Positions 34,543 to 43,762 are shown, numbered from the stretch's first letter. The stretch is 64,000 nucleotides of DNA from Pseudosulfitobacter sp. DSM 107133 (GCF_022788695.1 NZ_CP085161.1:1-64000); one strand, 5' to 3'. Translations and numbers: made by a program. The notes: generated from the sequence alone by a model not told the origin.

Positions 34543-35395
34543 AACCGCGACCTTCGCCGTCCCGCGCCGCCGGGCTGTCCGCCGCGCGGGCGCGACCCGG
34601 ATGCTGCCGGGCCATGCGGCCATGATCCTTCTGTCGCTCATCTGCGTCTTCCCGGTCTACTGGATGATCGTCAGCTCCCTGAGGCCCGCCAACCGCATCT
34701 TCGAAGGCACGCTCTGGCCGACGGCCCCGTCGCTGGAAAACTACGCCCAGGCCCTTCAGTCGATCCCCATGGGCGCGATGCTGTGGAACACGGTTGTCGT
34801 CTCCGCCTCCGTCACGGTGATCCAGCTTCTGACCGGGGTGCTCGCGGCCTATGCCTTCGCACGCTTCCGGTTCCGGCTGGACTGGGTGGTCTTCGGGCTG
34901 GTCGCGCTGACATGGCTGGTCCCGTTGCAGGTCGTGATGATCCCGAACTACCTGCTGGTCGCCCGGCTTGGCCTTCTGGACACGGTCACGGCGCTGGTCC
35001 TGCCACATTTCGCCCATGCGCTGGCGATCATGCTGCTGACCCAGTCGATCCGCGCCTTCCCGAAAGAGGTGCTCGAGGCCGCGCGCATGGACGGGGCTGG
35101 ACATTGGCGGGTTCTGTGGGGGATCATCGTGCCGAACCTCCGCGGGATGATCGCCTCGCTTGCGATCCTGATCTTCATCTCGACCTGGAACGAATATTTC
35201 TGGCCGCTGCTGCTGACCCGCACGGCCGAAAATTCGGTCGTCCAGATCGGCATCCAGATGTTCATCACGCAGGAAGGGACGCAATGGGGTCCGCTGATGG
35301 CCGCCTCGACCATGGCCAGCCTGCCGATCCTGATCTTTTACGTGGTCCTGCAAAGGCAGGTCATTCAATCCTTTATGAAATCGGGGTTGCGCTGA
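34532..35395 (+). CDS. ABC transporter permease (UgpE/MalG-like)
   Basis: 287 aa, about six transmembrane helices (HAAMILLSLICVFPVYWMIVSSL first). The EAA loop is VLEAARMDGAGHWRVLWGIIVPNL and the C-terminus is VLQRQVIQSFMKSGLR, typical of MalG-type subunits. The stop overlaps the start of the next gene by one base (TGATG). Confidence 0.88.
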   Translation: MTAETATFAVPRRRAVRRAGATRMLPGHAAMILLSLICVFPVYWMIVSSLRPANRIFEGTLWPTAPSLENYAQALQSIPMGAMLWNTVVVSASVTVIQLLTGVLAAYAFARFRFRLDWVVFGLVALTWLVPLQVVMIPNYLLVARLGLLDTVTALVLPHFAHALAIMLLTQSIRAFPKEVLEAARMDGAGHWRVLWGIIVPNLRGMIASLAILIFISTWNEYFWPLLLTRTAENSVVQIGIQMFITQEGTQWGPLMAASTMASLPILIFYVVLQRQVIQSFMKSGLR

Positions 35396-36138
35396 TGAAA
35401 TTCGACCGAATTCTTTCCGTGCCGGGGGCCTATAACATCCGTGACCTCGGCGGATATCCGGGCACGCAGGGCAGCACCCGCTGGCGCAGCATCCTGCGCG
35501 CCGACAGCCTGCACCGGCTGGACGGCCCCGCGATGGACCAGCTGCACGCCATGGGGCTCACTACGGTAATCGACCTGCGGCACGCGGCGGAACACGCACG
35601 CTTCCCCAACCCCTTTGCTGACCATCCGGCGGTGATCTACCTTCAGATTCCGCTGTTCGAGAGCCTGCGGATCCCCCACGACATTCCCGAAGATCAGGTG
35701 CTGCGCACGCTCTACACCCAGGCGCTCGACAAGCGGCACGACGCCATCGCCCGGACCCTGACCGCGATTGCCGAGGCCCCCGATGGCGCGGTCATGTTCC
35801 ACTGCACCGCCGGCAAGGACCGCACCGGGCTGATCGCCGCGCTGCTGCTCGCGCTTGGCGGGGTGGATGCCGAGACCATCGCCACCGACTATGCCATGAC
35901 GCGCGAGTTGCTGGAGCCGATCATCGACGGCCTTCAGGCACATGTTCTGGAACAAGGCACCGACCCGGCCATTGCCGCCGCCGTGCTGGGCAGCGACCCG
36001 CAGTCGATGCTGCATCTGCTGGCCCATCTGGACGCGACCTACGGCGGCATCCACCCCTATCTCGACCGGATCGGCCTGACGCCTGCGACGGTCGACGCCC
36101 TTTGCGCCCGTATCATCGACATGGAGGCAACCGCATGA
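35395..36138 (+). CDS. Tyrosine-protein phosphatase family protein
   Basis: 247 aa from the ATG at 35395, which is coupled to the permease stop. It contains the phosphatase loop VMFHCTAGKDRTGLIAALLL (Cys and Arg of CX5R) and an N-terminal NIRDLGGYPG motif, as in the Y_phosphatase3 family. Its place inside an ABC importer operon suggests removal of phosphate from the imported compound or from an intermediate, rather than signalling. It overlaps the ATPase gene by 4 bp. Confidence 0.83.
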   Translation: MKFDRILSVPGAYNIRDLGGYPGTQGSTRWRSILRADSLHRLDGPAMDQLHAMGLTTVIDLRHAAEHARFPNPFADHPAVIYLQIPLFESLRIPHDIPEDQVLRTLYTQALDKRHDAIARTLTAIAEAPDGAVMFHCTAGKDRTGLIAALLLALGGVDAETIATDYAMTRELLEPIIDGLQAHVLEQGTDPAIAAAVLGSDPQSMLHLLAHLDATYGGIHPYLDRIGLTPATVDALCARIIDMEATA

Positions 36139-37241
36139 CCGGTGTCAGCATCCGCGACATCCGCAAATCCTATGACGGCAAACAGGTGGTTCATGGCCTG
36201 AACGCCGAGATCCCGGATGGCTGTTTCGCCGCTATCGTCGGCCCGTCGGGCTGCGGCAAGTCCACCCTGCTGCGCATGATCGCGGGGCTGGAGCAGATCA
36301 CCGGCGGAGAGCTGCGGATCGGCGATCACTTGATGAACGATATCGAACCCTCGGACCGGGGTTGCGCCATGGTCTTTCAGAACTACGCGCTCTATCCTCA
36401 TATGACCGTGGCCGAGAACCTCGCCTATCCGCTCAAGATCGCCCGCCTGCCCAAGCCCGAGCGTCAGACCCGGATCGAGGAAGCCGCCCGCATCCTCGGC
36501 CTCTCCGAGCTTCTGGACCGCCGTCCCGCGCAGCTCTCCGGCGGGCAGCGGCAACGTGTCGCCATGGGCCGGGCCATCGTGCGCAAGCCGGATGTGTTTC
36601 TGTTTGACGAACCGCTCTCGAACCTCGATGCCAAGCTGCGGGTACAGATGCGGCTTGAGATCAAGCGCCTGCACCGTCAGCTTGGTGCAACCTCGGTCTT
36701 CGTCACCCATGATCAGGTCGAGGCGATGACCATGGCCGATCTGCTGATCGTCATGAACGGCGGCCGGATCGAACAGATCGGCTCCCCGGCCGAGGTCTAC
36801 GCCCACCCCGCTACGACCTTCGCCGCCAGCTTCATTGGCTCGCCCGCGATGTCGCTGTTTCCCGTCCGGATCGCCGATGGTGTTGGTCATCTGACCGGCG
36901 CGGAGGATCATAGGATCGACCTGCCGGGCGTCCGGGCCTCCGGCGACACGATCCTTGGGCTGCGGTCCGAAGATGTCTCCCTCTCGCCCGCCACCGGCAA
37001 GGTCCAAGTCCGGATCGAGCTGATCGAGGATTTCGGCGCCGCGCGGCTGGCCCATTGCCGGATGCCGTCGGGCGACTCCGTGGCCGCCACCTTGCCCAAG
37101 TCGACCACCCTGCGCGAAGACATGCTGGCGTGGCTCGACTGGCCAGCAGAGGCGCTTCACCTGTTCGACCCACTCAACGGCAGGCGGACCGACCGCACCG
37201 GTATGGCCACGTCGAACGTCGGCCCCGAATTCGTCAGCTGA
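36135..37241 (+). CDS. ABC transporter ATP-binding protein (UgpC/MalK-like)
   Basis: 368 aa; the ATG at 36135 overlaps the previous stop (ATGA). Walker A GPSGCGKST, Q-loop VFQNYALYPHM, signature LSGGQRQRVAMGRA, Walker B VFLFDEPLSNLD and H-loop FVTHDQVEAMT are all present. A C-terminal MalK-type regulatory (TOBE) region (ILGLRSEDVSL) follows. It energises the importer encoded upstream and ends the operon. Confidence 0.9.
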   Translation: MTGVSIRDIRKSYDGKQVVHGLNAEIPDGCFAAIVGPSGCGKSTLLRMIAGLEQITGGELRIGDHLMNDIEPSDRGCAMVFQNYALYPHMTVAENLAYPLKIARLPKPERQTRIEEAARILGLSELLDRRPAQLSGGQRQRVAMGRAIVRKPDVFLFDEPLSNLDAKLRVQMRLEIKRLHRQLGATSVFVTHDQVEAMTMADLLIVMNGGRIEQIGSPAEVYAHPATTFAASFIGSPAMSLFPVRIADGVGHLTGAEDHRIDLPGVRASGDTILGLRSEDVSLSPATGKVQVRIELIEDFGAARLAHCRMPSGDSVAATLPKSTTLREDMLAWLDWPAEALHLFDPLNGRRTDRTGMATSNVGPEFVS

Positions 37242-37259
37242 TTCGGGGCGCGATTGCCG

Positions 37260-37629
37260 TCACGCCGGACCTGGACCGCCGATCTTGACCTGTCGGTTAA
37301 GGTCGGCGGCGCGCTCAACTTCCAGCACCAGCGCGTCGCTCAGCGGCAGGGCATAGCCGTCGTCCATCAGCGCCTTGATCCGTGCGATGTGGGCCGGGTC
37401 CCATTGCGCGATCCCCTCGGCCACCTCGCGCGCGGCACTGGCCAGCGCGTCATCCGGCACGACCCGCGTGACAAAACCAAGCGAAGCAGCCTCTGTCGCA
37501 GGCACGCGGCGGGCGGTGAGGGAGATTTCCTTCGCCGTCGACGGCCCGACGACCCGCGGTAGGCGCTGCGACAGGCCCCAGCCCGGCAGCAGCCCGATCT
37601 TGGCATGGGTGTCCTGGAAATACGCGCTC
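37260..37629 (-). pseudogene. Enoyl-CoA hydratase family gene, 5' truncated by Tn copy 2
   Basis: About 122 residues of the C-terminal part remain (KIGLLPGWGLSQRLPRVVGP, AKEISLTARRVPATEAASLGFVTRVVPDD), lacking the first half with the CoA-binding region. The coding sequence is cut at the transposon end (37631). It converges with the ABC ATPase gene, 18 bp apart. It is not functional and marks the limit of captured host DNA. Confidence 0.8.
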
Positions 37630-37712
37630 TTGTCACTTAGCACTTAAATGTGAGAATGCGGTCGATTTGAAGATTTTTGGCACTTTAAGCTGAGAATCAT
37701 CTGGCCCGGGTT

Positions 37713-38564
37713 TCATATCAGTTGGAACTGCTGGGGTGGTCCCCACTCGATCGCCGGGCTTACCAAATGGTCTGTCGCCATGACAAAGCGCTTTCTGTTC
37801 TCGCCCATCATGTGCCCGTGCAGCATCTTCAGCATCGGTGGCCCTGCGCGGTCAATGATCGCCACGCCTGCCAGGAGCGCGGGTCGGATGCAGAGTGGCA
37901 GGATGGGGTGTTTTGGCGAATGTGGAAACGAAGTCTCCCTGGCCAGTATGGCATCGAAATCGGGGACGATGGCGCCGAGGAGCCGGTAGCGCCAGAGATC
38001 GCCGTCACGCGGGGGCGGCCAGGGGATGCGGCGCATGAGCAGAAGCCGCGCGATCTCCAGAGGTGGCAGCCATGTTTCCACGCGGCGCTCTGCGTGGTTG
38101 TTCAACAAGGTCTCACCGCGACGTGCTGCCGCGCGATATGGCTCAAGCGTCCGTTCGCCGTCACTGGTGGTCTTGTCCTGGTAGGGTTCCCCACAGTGCG
38201 AGCAAGTGATCCGCCACCCCTGCAATTCGCTTCTAAGAATTGGCGGAGGGCTGACATCGGTTTGAGTGCACCGCCCGCAACGCTGCATTGGACTCTTGGC
38301 GATGAACCGGTGAGCCGCTTTGGGGGCACCCGCGAAGCTCAGGCTGCGTACAAGTTGCGGGCTGACACCGAACATCCCCGCAATCCGGTTCGCTTGGGCG
38401 TTGGTCAGGGAAAAATCGATTGCCTCAAGGGATGTCGCATCCGGCAATCCATGGCGCAACATGGTCAACGGCGTGACGCCATAGAAGTCCGCGTGGCGAC
38501 TGATCCAGGATGACAGGACTTCGCCGCGCAGAGGTGGCAAGGTGACGGGCAGGGGTCCCGTCAT
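37713..38564 (-). CDS. tniQ: TniQ-family protein, copy 2
   Basis: 283 aa, identical to the product at 25384-26235, with the TniQ domain and CGRC/CSHC zinc-finger pairs. It overlaps tniB by 4 bp. Confidence 0.87.
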   Translation of the reverse strand: MTGPLPVTLPPLRGEVLSSWISRHADFYGVTPLTMLRHGLPDATSLEAIDFSLTNAQANRIAGMFGVSPQLVRSLSFAGAPKAAHRFIAKSPMQRCGRCTQTDVSPPPILRSELQGWRITCSHCGEPYQDKTTSDGERTLEPYRAAARRGETLLNNHAERRVETWLPPLEIARLLLMRRIPWPPPRDGDLWRYRLLGAIVPDFDAILARETSFPHSPKHPILPLCIRPALLAGVAIIDRAGPPMLKMLHGHMMGENRKRFVMATDHLVSPAIEWGPPQQFQLI

Positions 38565-39442
38565 GCGAAGACCGCTTCGGCATCAAATGCAGGCACCCAA
38601 GCCTCGACGGCGCCGTCGGTGATGTGTTCGGTCCCGCTCTCGATAGCCTCGATCGCAAGACTGCCCAGCATCTGGAAGATGTTCGCCGTGATACCGTCCG
38701 TAATCTGCAGAATGCGCCGCAGGGATTTCGGCGTCAGCACAGAGGGTCGCCGCAATGGCGTATTGCGCAGGATCGACGCGATCAGCGTCTCGAAGTCTTC
38801 GTTGGCGGCCCAACGGTTCAGGGTGAGTTGCTCGAAGCGTCGCGCAAGTTGAACGTCACCGCCGATGGCTTCCCGGGCGTCGTTCACGCCGAAGCAGACC
38901 AGTGAGATTTGGAGCCGATTGCTGAGAAAGCGCAGCATGTTGAGCACGATACGTTGCTCTCGATAGGTCCCGGCGAGGATGTTGTGGACCTCGTCGATGA
39001 CCAGAACCTGGGTGCCGATTGCCTTCATAATCCGCAGCGTCGCCTGTTCCATCTGAGCAATATCGGCCCGCGGTGCCTGGGGTGCGCCGAGGAGGGAAAG
39101 CAGTTCACCATAGAAGCGCCGCTCGCCGGGGCGGCTAACCATTTCCATGGCCAGGACCGGTGTCTTCAGAATCCCGGTACGGCGATCAAGATGTGGCGGA
39201 TGCTGATCGCGGAAGCGTTGCATGATCATGGTCTTGCCCATCCCGCTGTCGCCATAGATCGCGACAGACGGCATGCGGGAACCTCTCGGATGATCAAGGA
39301 GCGCCTCGAGGCGATCGAGGGCTTGCTTTGCGCGAGGGTAGAGAACCCAACGGCGGGACCTGATGGCGCGAATGCGTCCCGCCTGGGGTTCAGACAGCAG
39401 GGCTGCCGCGTCGGCGGTAAGATGAGGGTGATCGTTCGTCAT
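38561..39442 (-). CDS. tniB: TniB-like AAA+ ATPase, copy 2
   Basis: 293 aa, identical to copy 1 (Walker A GDSGMGKT, Walker B VLVIDEVHNI). Same operon position between tniA and tniQ. Confidence 0.9.
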   Translation of the reverse strand: MTNDHPHLTADAAALLSEPQAGRIRAIRSRRWVLYPRAKQALDRLEALLDHPRGSRMPSVAIYGDSGMGKTMIMQRFRDQHPPHLDRRTGILKTPVLAMEMVSRPGERRFYGELLSLLGAPQAPRADIAQMEQATLRIMKAIGTQVLVIDEVHNILAGTYREQRIVLNMLRFLSNRLQISLVCFGVNDAREAIGGDVQLARRFEQLTLNRWAANEDFETLIASILRNTPLRRPSVLTPKSLRRILQITDGITANIFQMLGSLAIEAIESGTEHITDGAVEAWVPAFDAEAVFA

Positions 39443-39454
39443 TATGGCTCCAGC

Positions 39455-41068
39455 TCATTCGGTGTCCTCAACAAAAGGCACCGGTTTGCTGGAGTCGACA
39501 CCACGGAGCGTGCCCGTATCCCGGAGGTCGTCGGCACGCCTCGGCTGAGCTTTGCCGCGCCGCACGGCAGCGGTTCTGTTTACGGCCTCATCAACCAACT
39601 TCCGCTGTTCGAGTGCGGTCCTCACAACCGCGCGGCTATCGACTTCACGCCGCCCTTTCTCACGCAGGGTGCGACGCGCCGTCAAAGCCTCGTGCAGGGA
39701 AATGGGTGCCAGGGTCAGGTCCGCGTAGCGGGCTTCGACGAAGTTGCCTGAGGGCCGCCGCACGAACACACGCGACATATCACGCGGATCATACTTCACG
39801 AGAAGCCGCCGCTCAGTCCGGCCGACATCGGCGCTGAGTGCGGCTGACCAGTAGCGCAGATCGAACAGGTGAATGCCGGTTGGACGCAAGGTCCGTTCCT
39901 GCTCCGGCAGGAAAGAGACCCAGAACTGCAATCGATCCTCAGGCAGCCGCAGAGGGATCTCGCCTTCATGGTCCCACCAGACGGCGAGGGGAGGGCGGCT
40001 CAGCGAGCTGTGGATGGATTGATGATAGGACCCGACAATGTCGAGGGCGATATAGCGCTCCAACTCGCGCAGGGTCAGCGCCGCATGTTTTCTTGAATCA
40101 TACTCCGCGAGGTCCTGAGCGTTGCTGAAGGTCGTACCGGGCAACAGGTGCAGCCGTCCCATCTGGGTGCCGATCAAACGCTCGATATGTCCGCCGAAGC
40201 GCGGCGTACCCGGCGGTCGCCAGTCGATCGCAATGCCTGCATTCTCGCAGCCACGTTTGAACGCGCGACTCCGGAAATCCGCGCCATTGTCCACATGCAC
40301 CCGGTCGGGAAGGCCGGCCACGGGCCAGGGCTCTTCGATCTCGCGCGCTTTGAGCCAGGCCGTCTTGTCATAGACCGAATGCAGCAGGCATAGGCTCGTC
40401 GAAAGCCGGGATGGCGCATCCATGGTCAAGTAGAAGCCCGTCACCATACGGCTAAAGACATCCATGGCCAGGGTCAGCCACGGTCGTCCGATTGGTTCGC
40501 GGGTTTCCTCATCGACGACAAAGATGTCGGCCTTCGTGTGATCGATCTGAACAATCTCGAGGGGTCGGGAGGTGCTCAGTGTTCCCGGGACCGCCGTCGT
40601 TGCTTTTACGGTCCGCGTTTCGCCCCGACGCTGCGCCCGGTGGCGCAGGTCCAGGTCGCCCAGCCGCCGCTCGATCGTTCGGCGATGCGGCGACTTCAAT
40701 CCTGCCGAAGCGCAATCCGTTTCAATGTCCCGCACCAGCTGCGAGACCGGTGGCCGGGTCGGTTTCAGATAGTACGTGCGGATTGCCTTCTCGATGATCT
40801 CCTCGCGCCGAGCATCCAAAGCGCGATGGCCCGTCGGGCGTCCGCGCTTGGTCTCAACGAGCGACATGACAGTTCCGTCCGCCCGAAACCGCCTCAGCAA
40901 ACGGTAGGTCGTCGCTTGGCTGACCTGCAGTTCGGAGGCAAGATCGGCAATAGCGGCCACTGTTGACTCACCGGAACTGGATTCCAGGAATCTGCGGATC
41001 GCAGCCGCACGGCGACAGGCTTCTGCCCACACGGCGTCGTCTATCTCGTATAGAAGTGGTTCGGTCAC
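39455..41068 (-). CDS. tniA: TniA-like DDE transposase, copy 2
   Basis: About 537 aa, identical to copy 1, with the three catalytic acidic residues in the VQIDHTKADI, HVDNGADFR and GHIERLIGT motifs. The GTG at 41068 is taken as start, as in copy 1; the frame is open to 41098. The region 41069-41224 holds the end repeats. Confidence 0.9.
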   Translation of the reverse strand: MTEPLLYEIDDAVWAEACRRAAAIRRFLESSSGESTVAAIADLASELQVSQATTYRLLRRFRADGTVMSLVETKRGRPTGHRALDARREEIIEKAIRTYYLKPTRPPVSQLVRDIETDCASAGLKSPHRRTIERRLGDLDLRHRAQRRGETRTVKATTAVPGTLSTSRPLEIVQIDHTKADIFVVDEETREPIGRPWLTLAMDVFSRMVTGFYLTMDAPSRLSTSLCLLHSVYDKTAWLKAREIEEPWPVAGLPDRVHVDNGADFRSRAFKRGCENAGIAIDWRPPGTPRFGGHIERLIGTQMGRLHLLPGTTFSNAQDLAEYDSRKHAALTLRELERYIALDIVGSYHQSIHSSLSRPPLAVWWDHEGEIPLRLPEDRLQFWVSFLPEQERTLRPTGIHLFDLRYWSAALSADVGRTERRLLVKYDPRDMSRVFVRRPSGNFVEARYADLTLAPISLHEALTARRTLREKGRREVDSRAVVRTALEQRKLVDEAVNRTAAVRRGKAQPRRADDLRDTGTLRGVDSSKPVPFVEDTE

Positions 41069-41350
41069 AATGAGAACCCGACAAAATCGGAGCCACAATT
41101 ATCGAATTAAGGGCTAAAGTCCAGTCTCCATTATTAATTTAAGTGCCAATTCTCACATTTAGGGGCAAAGCTAAGTCATTGAAATAAGGAAGATCAGATT
41201 ATCATCTTTAAGTGCTAAGTGACAGGATTTGCGTTTGCACATAGACGCGCTGATGGCGGGAGTGTTTTCCCCTGACATTCACGTTCCCGGAAATTTTCTT
41301 TGGGGGGTATGCCCACGAGGAATACGGCGGTTTCAGGCCTGCATACTGCT

Positions 41351-42256
41351 TTACCGTGGCTGGACGATGATCAACTGCGTCTCGAACACATGCGCGGCGA
41401 TGTCTGCCACTTGCCGGAGTACGGCTGCTTCGCTTCCGAGAGGCTTGGGCTCACGCGACATCGGAGGTTCGGGTTCCGGCATGATTGCTGCGTCAGATTC
41501 TCCTTCCACGATGGACCTTCGCGTCAAGGTTTCAACCACCGGAATGTCCCCCCGGTCAGAAATAGAAGTATCTTGTGGCATACCTGAGCCGCGGCGCAGC
41601 TCGGCTTTCTGCCGCCCGCGCCGTTCGGCCTCATGCATTTCCGCCACCAGCGACGGCAGGCGTTCTCCAAGCGGCTGATCGTGTTTCTTCAAAAAACCGT
41701 TCAGCTTGTCCTCCAACCCTCGGTTGGTTAGCACTTCGAGAACGCGTGGTTCCGAACACAGCCATGTATTCCCACCATCGAAGGCGACATGGTGTTGCTC
41801 ATCGTCCAATGGGCCTATCATCCGTGGAGCCACGAAGAGCGAGCGCCGGGCGACATCAGACCGACTCCAGGCTTGATTGATCTCGTTTCGCCTGTGAAAG
41901 TGGGGTGCCGCGTAAAAAACGAGGTTTGAGCCATCATCTAACGCCAGCAGGAGTTCATGCTGATCGGAGGTCGTCGCTTCGGTGATGGGGAAACGGTAGT
42001 AGGGAACGTTCAGTGTCCCGCCCAAGGCCACGACGGCTTGGTGTTCCTTCGCCGTTCGGCGGACCATACAGTGGGATCGTTTGAATTGCAGAAACAAGGG
42101 AACACCTGGCCGGTCGAGCTTCACATCATAGCCGCCCCCTGCTTTGCCTTCCTCGACCAGGCTTGGGAACACGGGTGCGGCTGATAGCGCAACCCAACCG
42201 ACGAGTTCATTGGTAAGGGCGAACCCGTAAGAGAATTCGGAAATTTCAGGTTTCAT
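41351..42256 (-). CDS. Uncharacterised protein, possible PD-(D/E)XK nuclease fold
   Basis: 301 aa, not assigned to a named family. The N-terminal start EISEFSYGFALTNELVGW is followed by GGGYDVKLDRPGVPLFLQFKRSH (about 40-62), which places an Asp, a strand and a Q-x-K motif as in Mrr/PD-(D/E)XK nucleases. Residues 70-200 look globular. The C-terminal 100 residues are charged and low in complexity. There is no partner gene on the same strand: the composite transposon lies downstream and a Cys-cluster gene is divergent. The nuclease reading is an inference from one motif. Confidence 0.5.
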   Translation of the reverse strand: MKPEISEFSYGFALTNELVGWVALSAAPVFPSLVEEGKAGGGYDVKLDRPGVPLFLQFKRSHCMVRRTAKEHQAVVALGGTLNVPYYRFPITEATTSDQHELLLALDDGSNLVFYAAPHFHRRNEINQAWSRSDVARRSLFVAPRMIGPLDDEQHHVAFDGGNTWLCSEPRVLEVLTNRGLEDKLNGFLKKHDQPLGERLPSLVAEMHEAERRGRQKAELRRGSGMPQDTSISDRGDIPVVETLTRRSIVEGESDAAIMPEPEPPMSREPKPLGSEAAVLRQVADIAAHVFETQLIIVQPR

Positions 42257-42382
42257 TTTTCAGCCGCCGTTGCCAGTATCTTTGAAATCACGCGGATCGG
42301 TGAACCGGCTTCTGCACGACTTCTTTAAACCCGATGATTGCATATATGACTGAAGTAACTCTATAACAAAAAAGGGAATTTT

Positions 42383-42847
42383 ATGGACACTACCGCCATC
42401 CCTCCCGAAATCCGCCACCAGTGGAATAGCGCAAATATTCCAATCATCGTCCGTTCCGGGATTTCAGGCGATAAGCTCACAGCGCGGTTGCCATATCGTC
42501 CCGATAATCGGGGCTGGCTTTTCGGTCTGGCAACCGGACGCCGGAAGCCCGAAGTACAATGGGCTCCCGTCGAGAAAGCCTGGAAGCTACCAGTTAGTTG
42601 GCTCAATCGTTTTGTTGACAGTGGCTTGGAACGATATGGACGGCTCTACGTCGTTCAGCCCTACCGTGAAATGGAGAAGTGCGCGCCCGCTTGTCGGAAC
42701 GCCGTCGGACACGATTGCCAGTGTTCCTGCATGGGCGCGAACCACGGCGCAGGTGATGGCGGTGGATGGTTCGACGTCTCCGAGACGTTTTCGTTCCGAT
42801 GGGGACCGCAATCTGCGGCGATCAGGTTGATGACCCGAAAGGCATGA
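42383..42847 (+). CDS. Uncharacterised Cys-cluster protein
   Basis: 154 aa. The body has a small-domain look (IPIIVRSGISGDKLTARLPYRPDN, GWLFGLATGRRKPEVQWAP, WKLPVSWLNRFVDSGLERYGRLYVVQPY). It is followed by a dense cluster CAPACRNAVGHDCQCSCMG, then NHG, at about 101-122 with five Cys and two His able to bind zinc or an Fe-S cluster. A plausible start at 42383 lies after AAAGGGAATTTT. No function is known to me. It is divergent from the gene at 41351, with a 126-bp spacer. Confidence 0.6.
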   Translation: MDTTAIPPEIRHQWNSANIPIIVRSGISGDKLTARLPYRPDNRGWLFGLATGRRKPEVQWAPVEKAWKLPVSWLNRFVDSGLERYGRLYVVQPYREMEKCAPACRNAVGHDCQCSCMGANHGAGDGGGWFDVSETFSFRWGPQSAAIRLMTRKA

Positions 42848-43386
42848 ACAAAGCTATCGGCTCAGTCGTCAAACGAAGCTCGTAAGTGTTGGCAACGGTT
42901 TTTTGGGACCACTGTCACCATTAGTCGGCATGGGTGTCTGCCAGTCTGCCTAGGTGCATTAGTTTGCTTGGCCTCCTCCTGGCTGTCCGAAGTGCCGCAC
43001 TTTGACTCGTTGTTTCCCTTCGCTTGCTCGGCGCTCTGCTAGGCCCACCATTTGTTCGTTCATAGGTATCATGGATACTTGCCGCGGTTTAGTTGGGAGT
43101 GAAAATGAACCCGATGTGCCCTGGTGCGTCTGTCGGTGCAATTCACATTTCCCACCGCGGCCATCGCACTTCTCCCGATTTGTTGCTTTGCATGACATGC
43201 TGGTCGCAGCTGTCGTCCCGTCCACAAAGGTTGTCGCCGATCTTTTTCCCTTGGCCCTGCGGGCCATTCCTCGCGCAGCAAAAAGACCGGCGCCTGCCCC
43301 TCTCCGCTGCGCTTCGCCTTCGGTGTGGTCAGGCCTTGGCCAGCTGCAAGTTGACCATCATTGCAACGCAAACAAGGAGAAGAGCA
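42848..43386. other. Gene-free region before DUF736
   Basis: 539 bp with short frames on both strands but no credible gene. The stretch from about 43240 to 43386 (ending AACAAGGAGAAGAGCA) leads into DUF736 and must hold its promoter. No clear -35/-10 pair, long repeat or RNA gene was found. Confidence 0.4.
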
Positions 43387-43725
43387 ATGACCACGAACTG
43401 CATCAAATTCACCAGCGCCGATGTTGAGACCGCCAAGGGCGTCGGCTCCATCTCGACCCTGACCTTCGACCTCGACATCACGGTCGAACCCGTCGGGAGC
43501 ACGAACCCGATGGCCCCCACGCACCGCGTCCTCGGTCGCTCCCCGCGCGGCAAGCTGGTCGAGTGCGGCGGCATCTGGAAGAAGCAGAACAAGGAGACCG
43601 GCGCCGACTACTACACGCTGACCATCCGCGACCACGGCTTCAACGCCAACCTCGGCAAGGCCGCTAGCCAAGACGATCCGTCCCTGCAGGCCGTCATCCC
43701 CTGGGGCCCCAAAGACGCCGCCTAA
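43387..43725 (+). CDS. DUF736 family protein
   Basis: 112 aa from the ATG at 43387, preceded by AAGGAGAAG. It matches DUF736, small proteins common on conjugative alphaproteobacterial plasmids and elements: GVGSISTLTFDLDITVEPV, then GGIWKKQNKETGADYYTLTI and LQAVIPWG. The function is unknown; the family usually lies near mobilisation genes, as here. A strong terminator follows 7 bp after the stop. Confidence 0.85.
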   Translation: MTTNCIKFTSADVETAKGVGSISTLTFDLDITVEPVGSTNPMAPTHRVLGRSPRGKLVECGGIWKKQNKETGADYYTLTIRDHGFNANLGKAASQDDPSLQAVIPWGPKDAA

Positions 43726-43732
43726 GCCATCG

Positions 43733-43762
43733 GCCAGACCGCTCCGGCGGTCTGGCTTTTTT
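43733..43762 (+). terminator. Rho-independent terminator after DUF736
   Basis: A perfect 10-bp stem GCCAGACCGC / GCGGTCTGGC with a TCCG loop is followed by six T. It isolates the DUF736 transcript from the mobilisation genes downstream. Confidence 0.92.

Larger units (their letters stand above)
25302..41224. mobile_element. 15.9 kb composite transposon flanked by two TniA/B/Q elements
   Basis: Two direct copies of one 3.6 kb element (25302-28895 and 37631-41224, 12,329 bp apart, with identical encoded proteins) bracket 8.7 kb of cargo. The base run just left of the first copy (GGATT, 25297-25301) is repeated just right of the second copy (GGATT, 41225-41229). The inner flanks are GGGTT and GCTCT and do not match each other or GGATT. 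This is the pattern of a single transposition event of the whole composite with a 5-bp duplication, the size usual for Tn7/Tn5053-type elements. Confidence 0.85.
37631..41224 (-). mobile_element. TniA/B/Q element, copy 2 (right arm of the composite)
   Basis: A direct copy of the element at 25302-28895, same orientation, with the same 18-bp ends TGTCACTTAGCACTTAAA. All three encoded proteins are identical to copy 1. This indicates recent duplication or gene conversion. Homologous recombination between the copies would delete the cargo. Confidence 0.87.

Noticed and set aside
42959..43267. Minus-strand frame of 102 codons in the gap before DUF736
   Set aside because: It has no ribosome-binding site and unlikely composition, and no recognised relatives.
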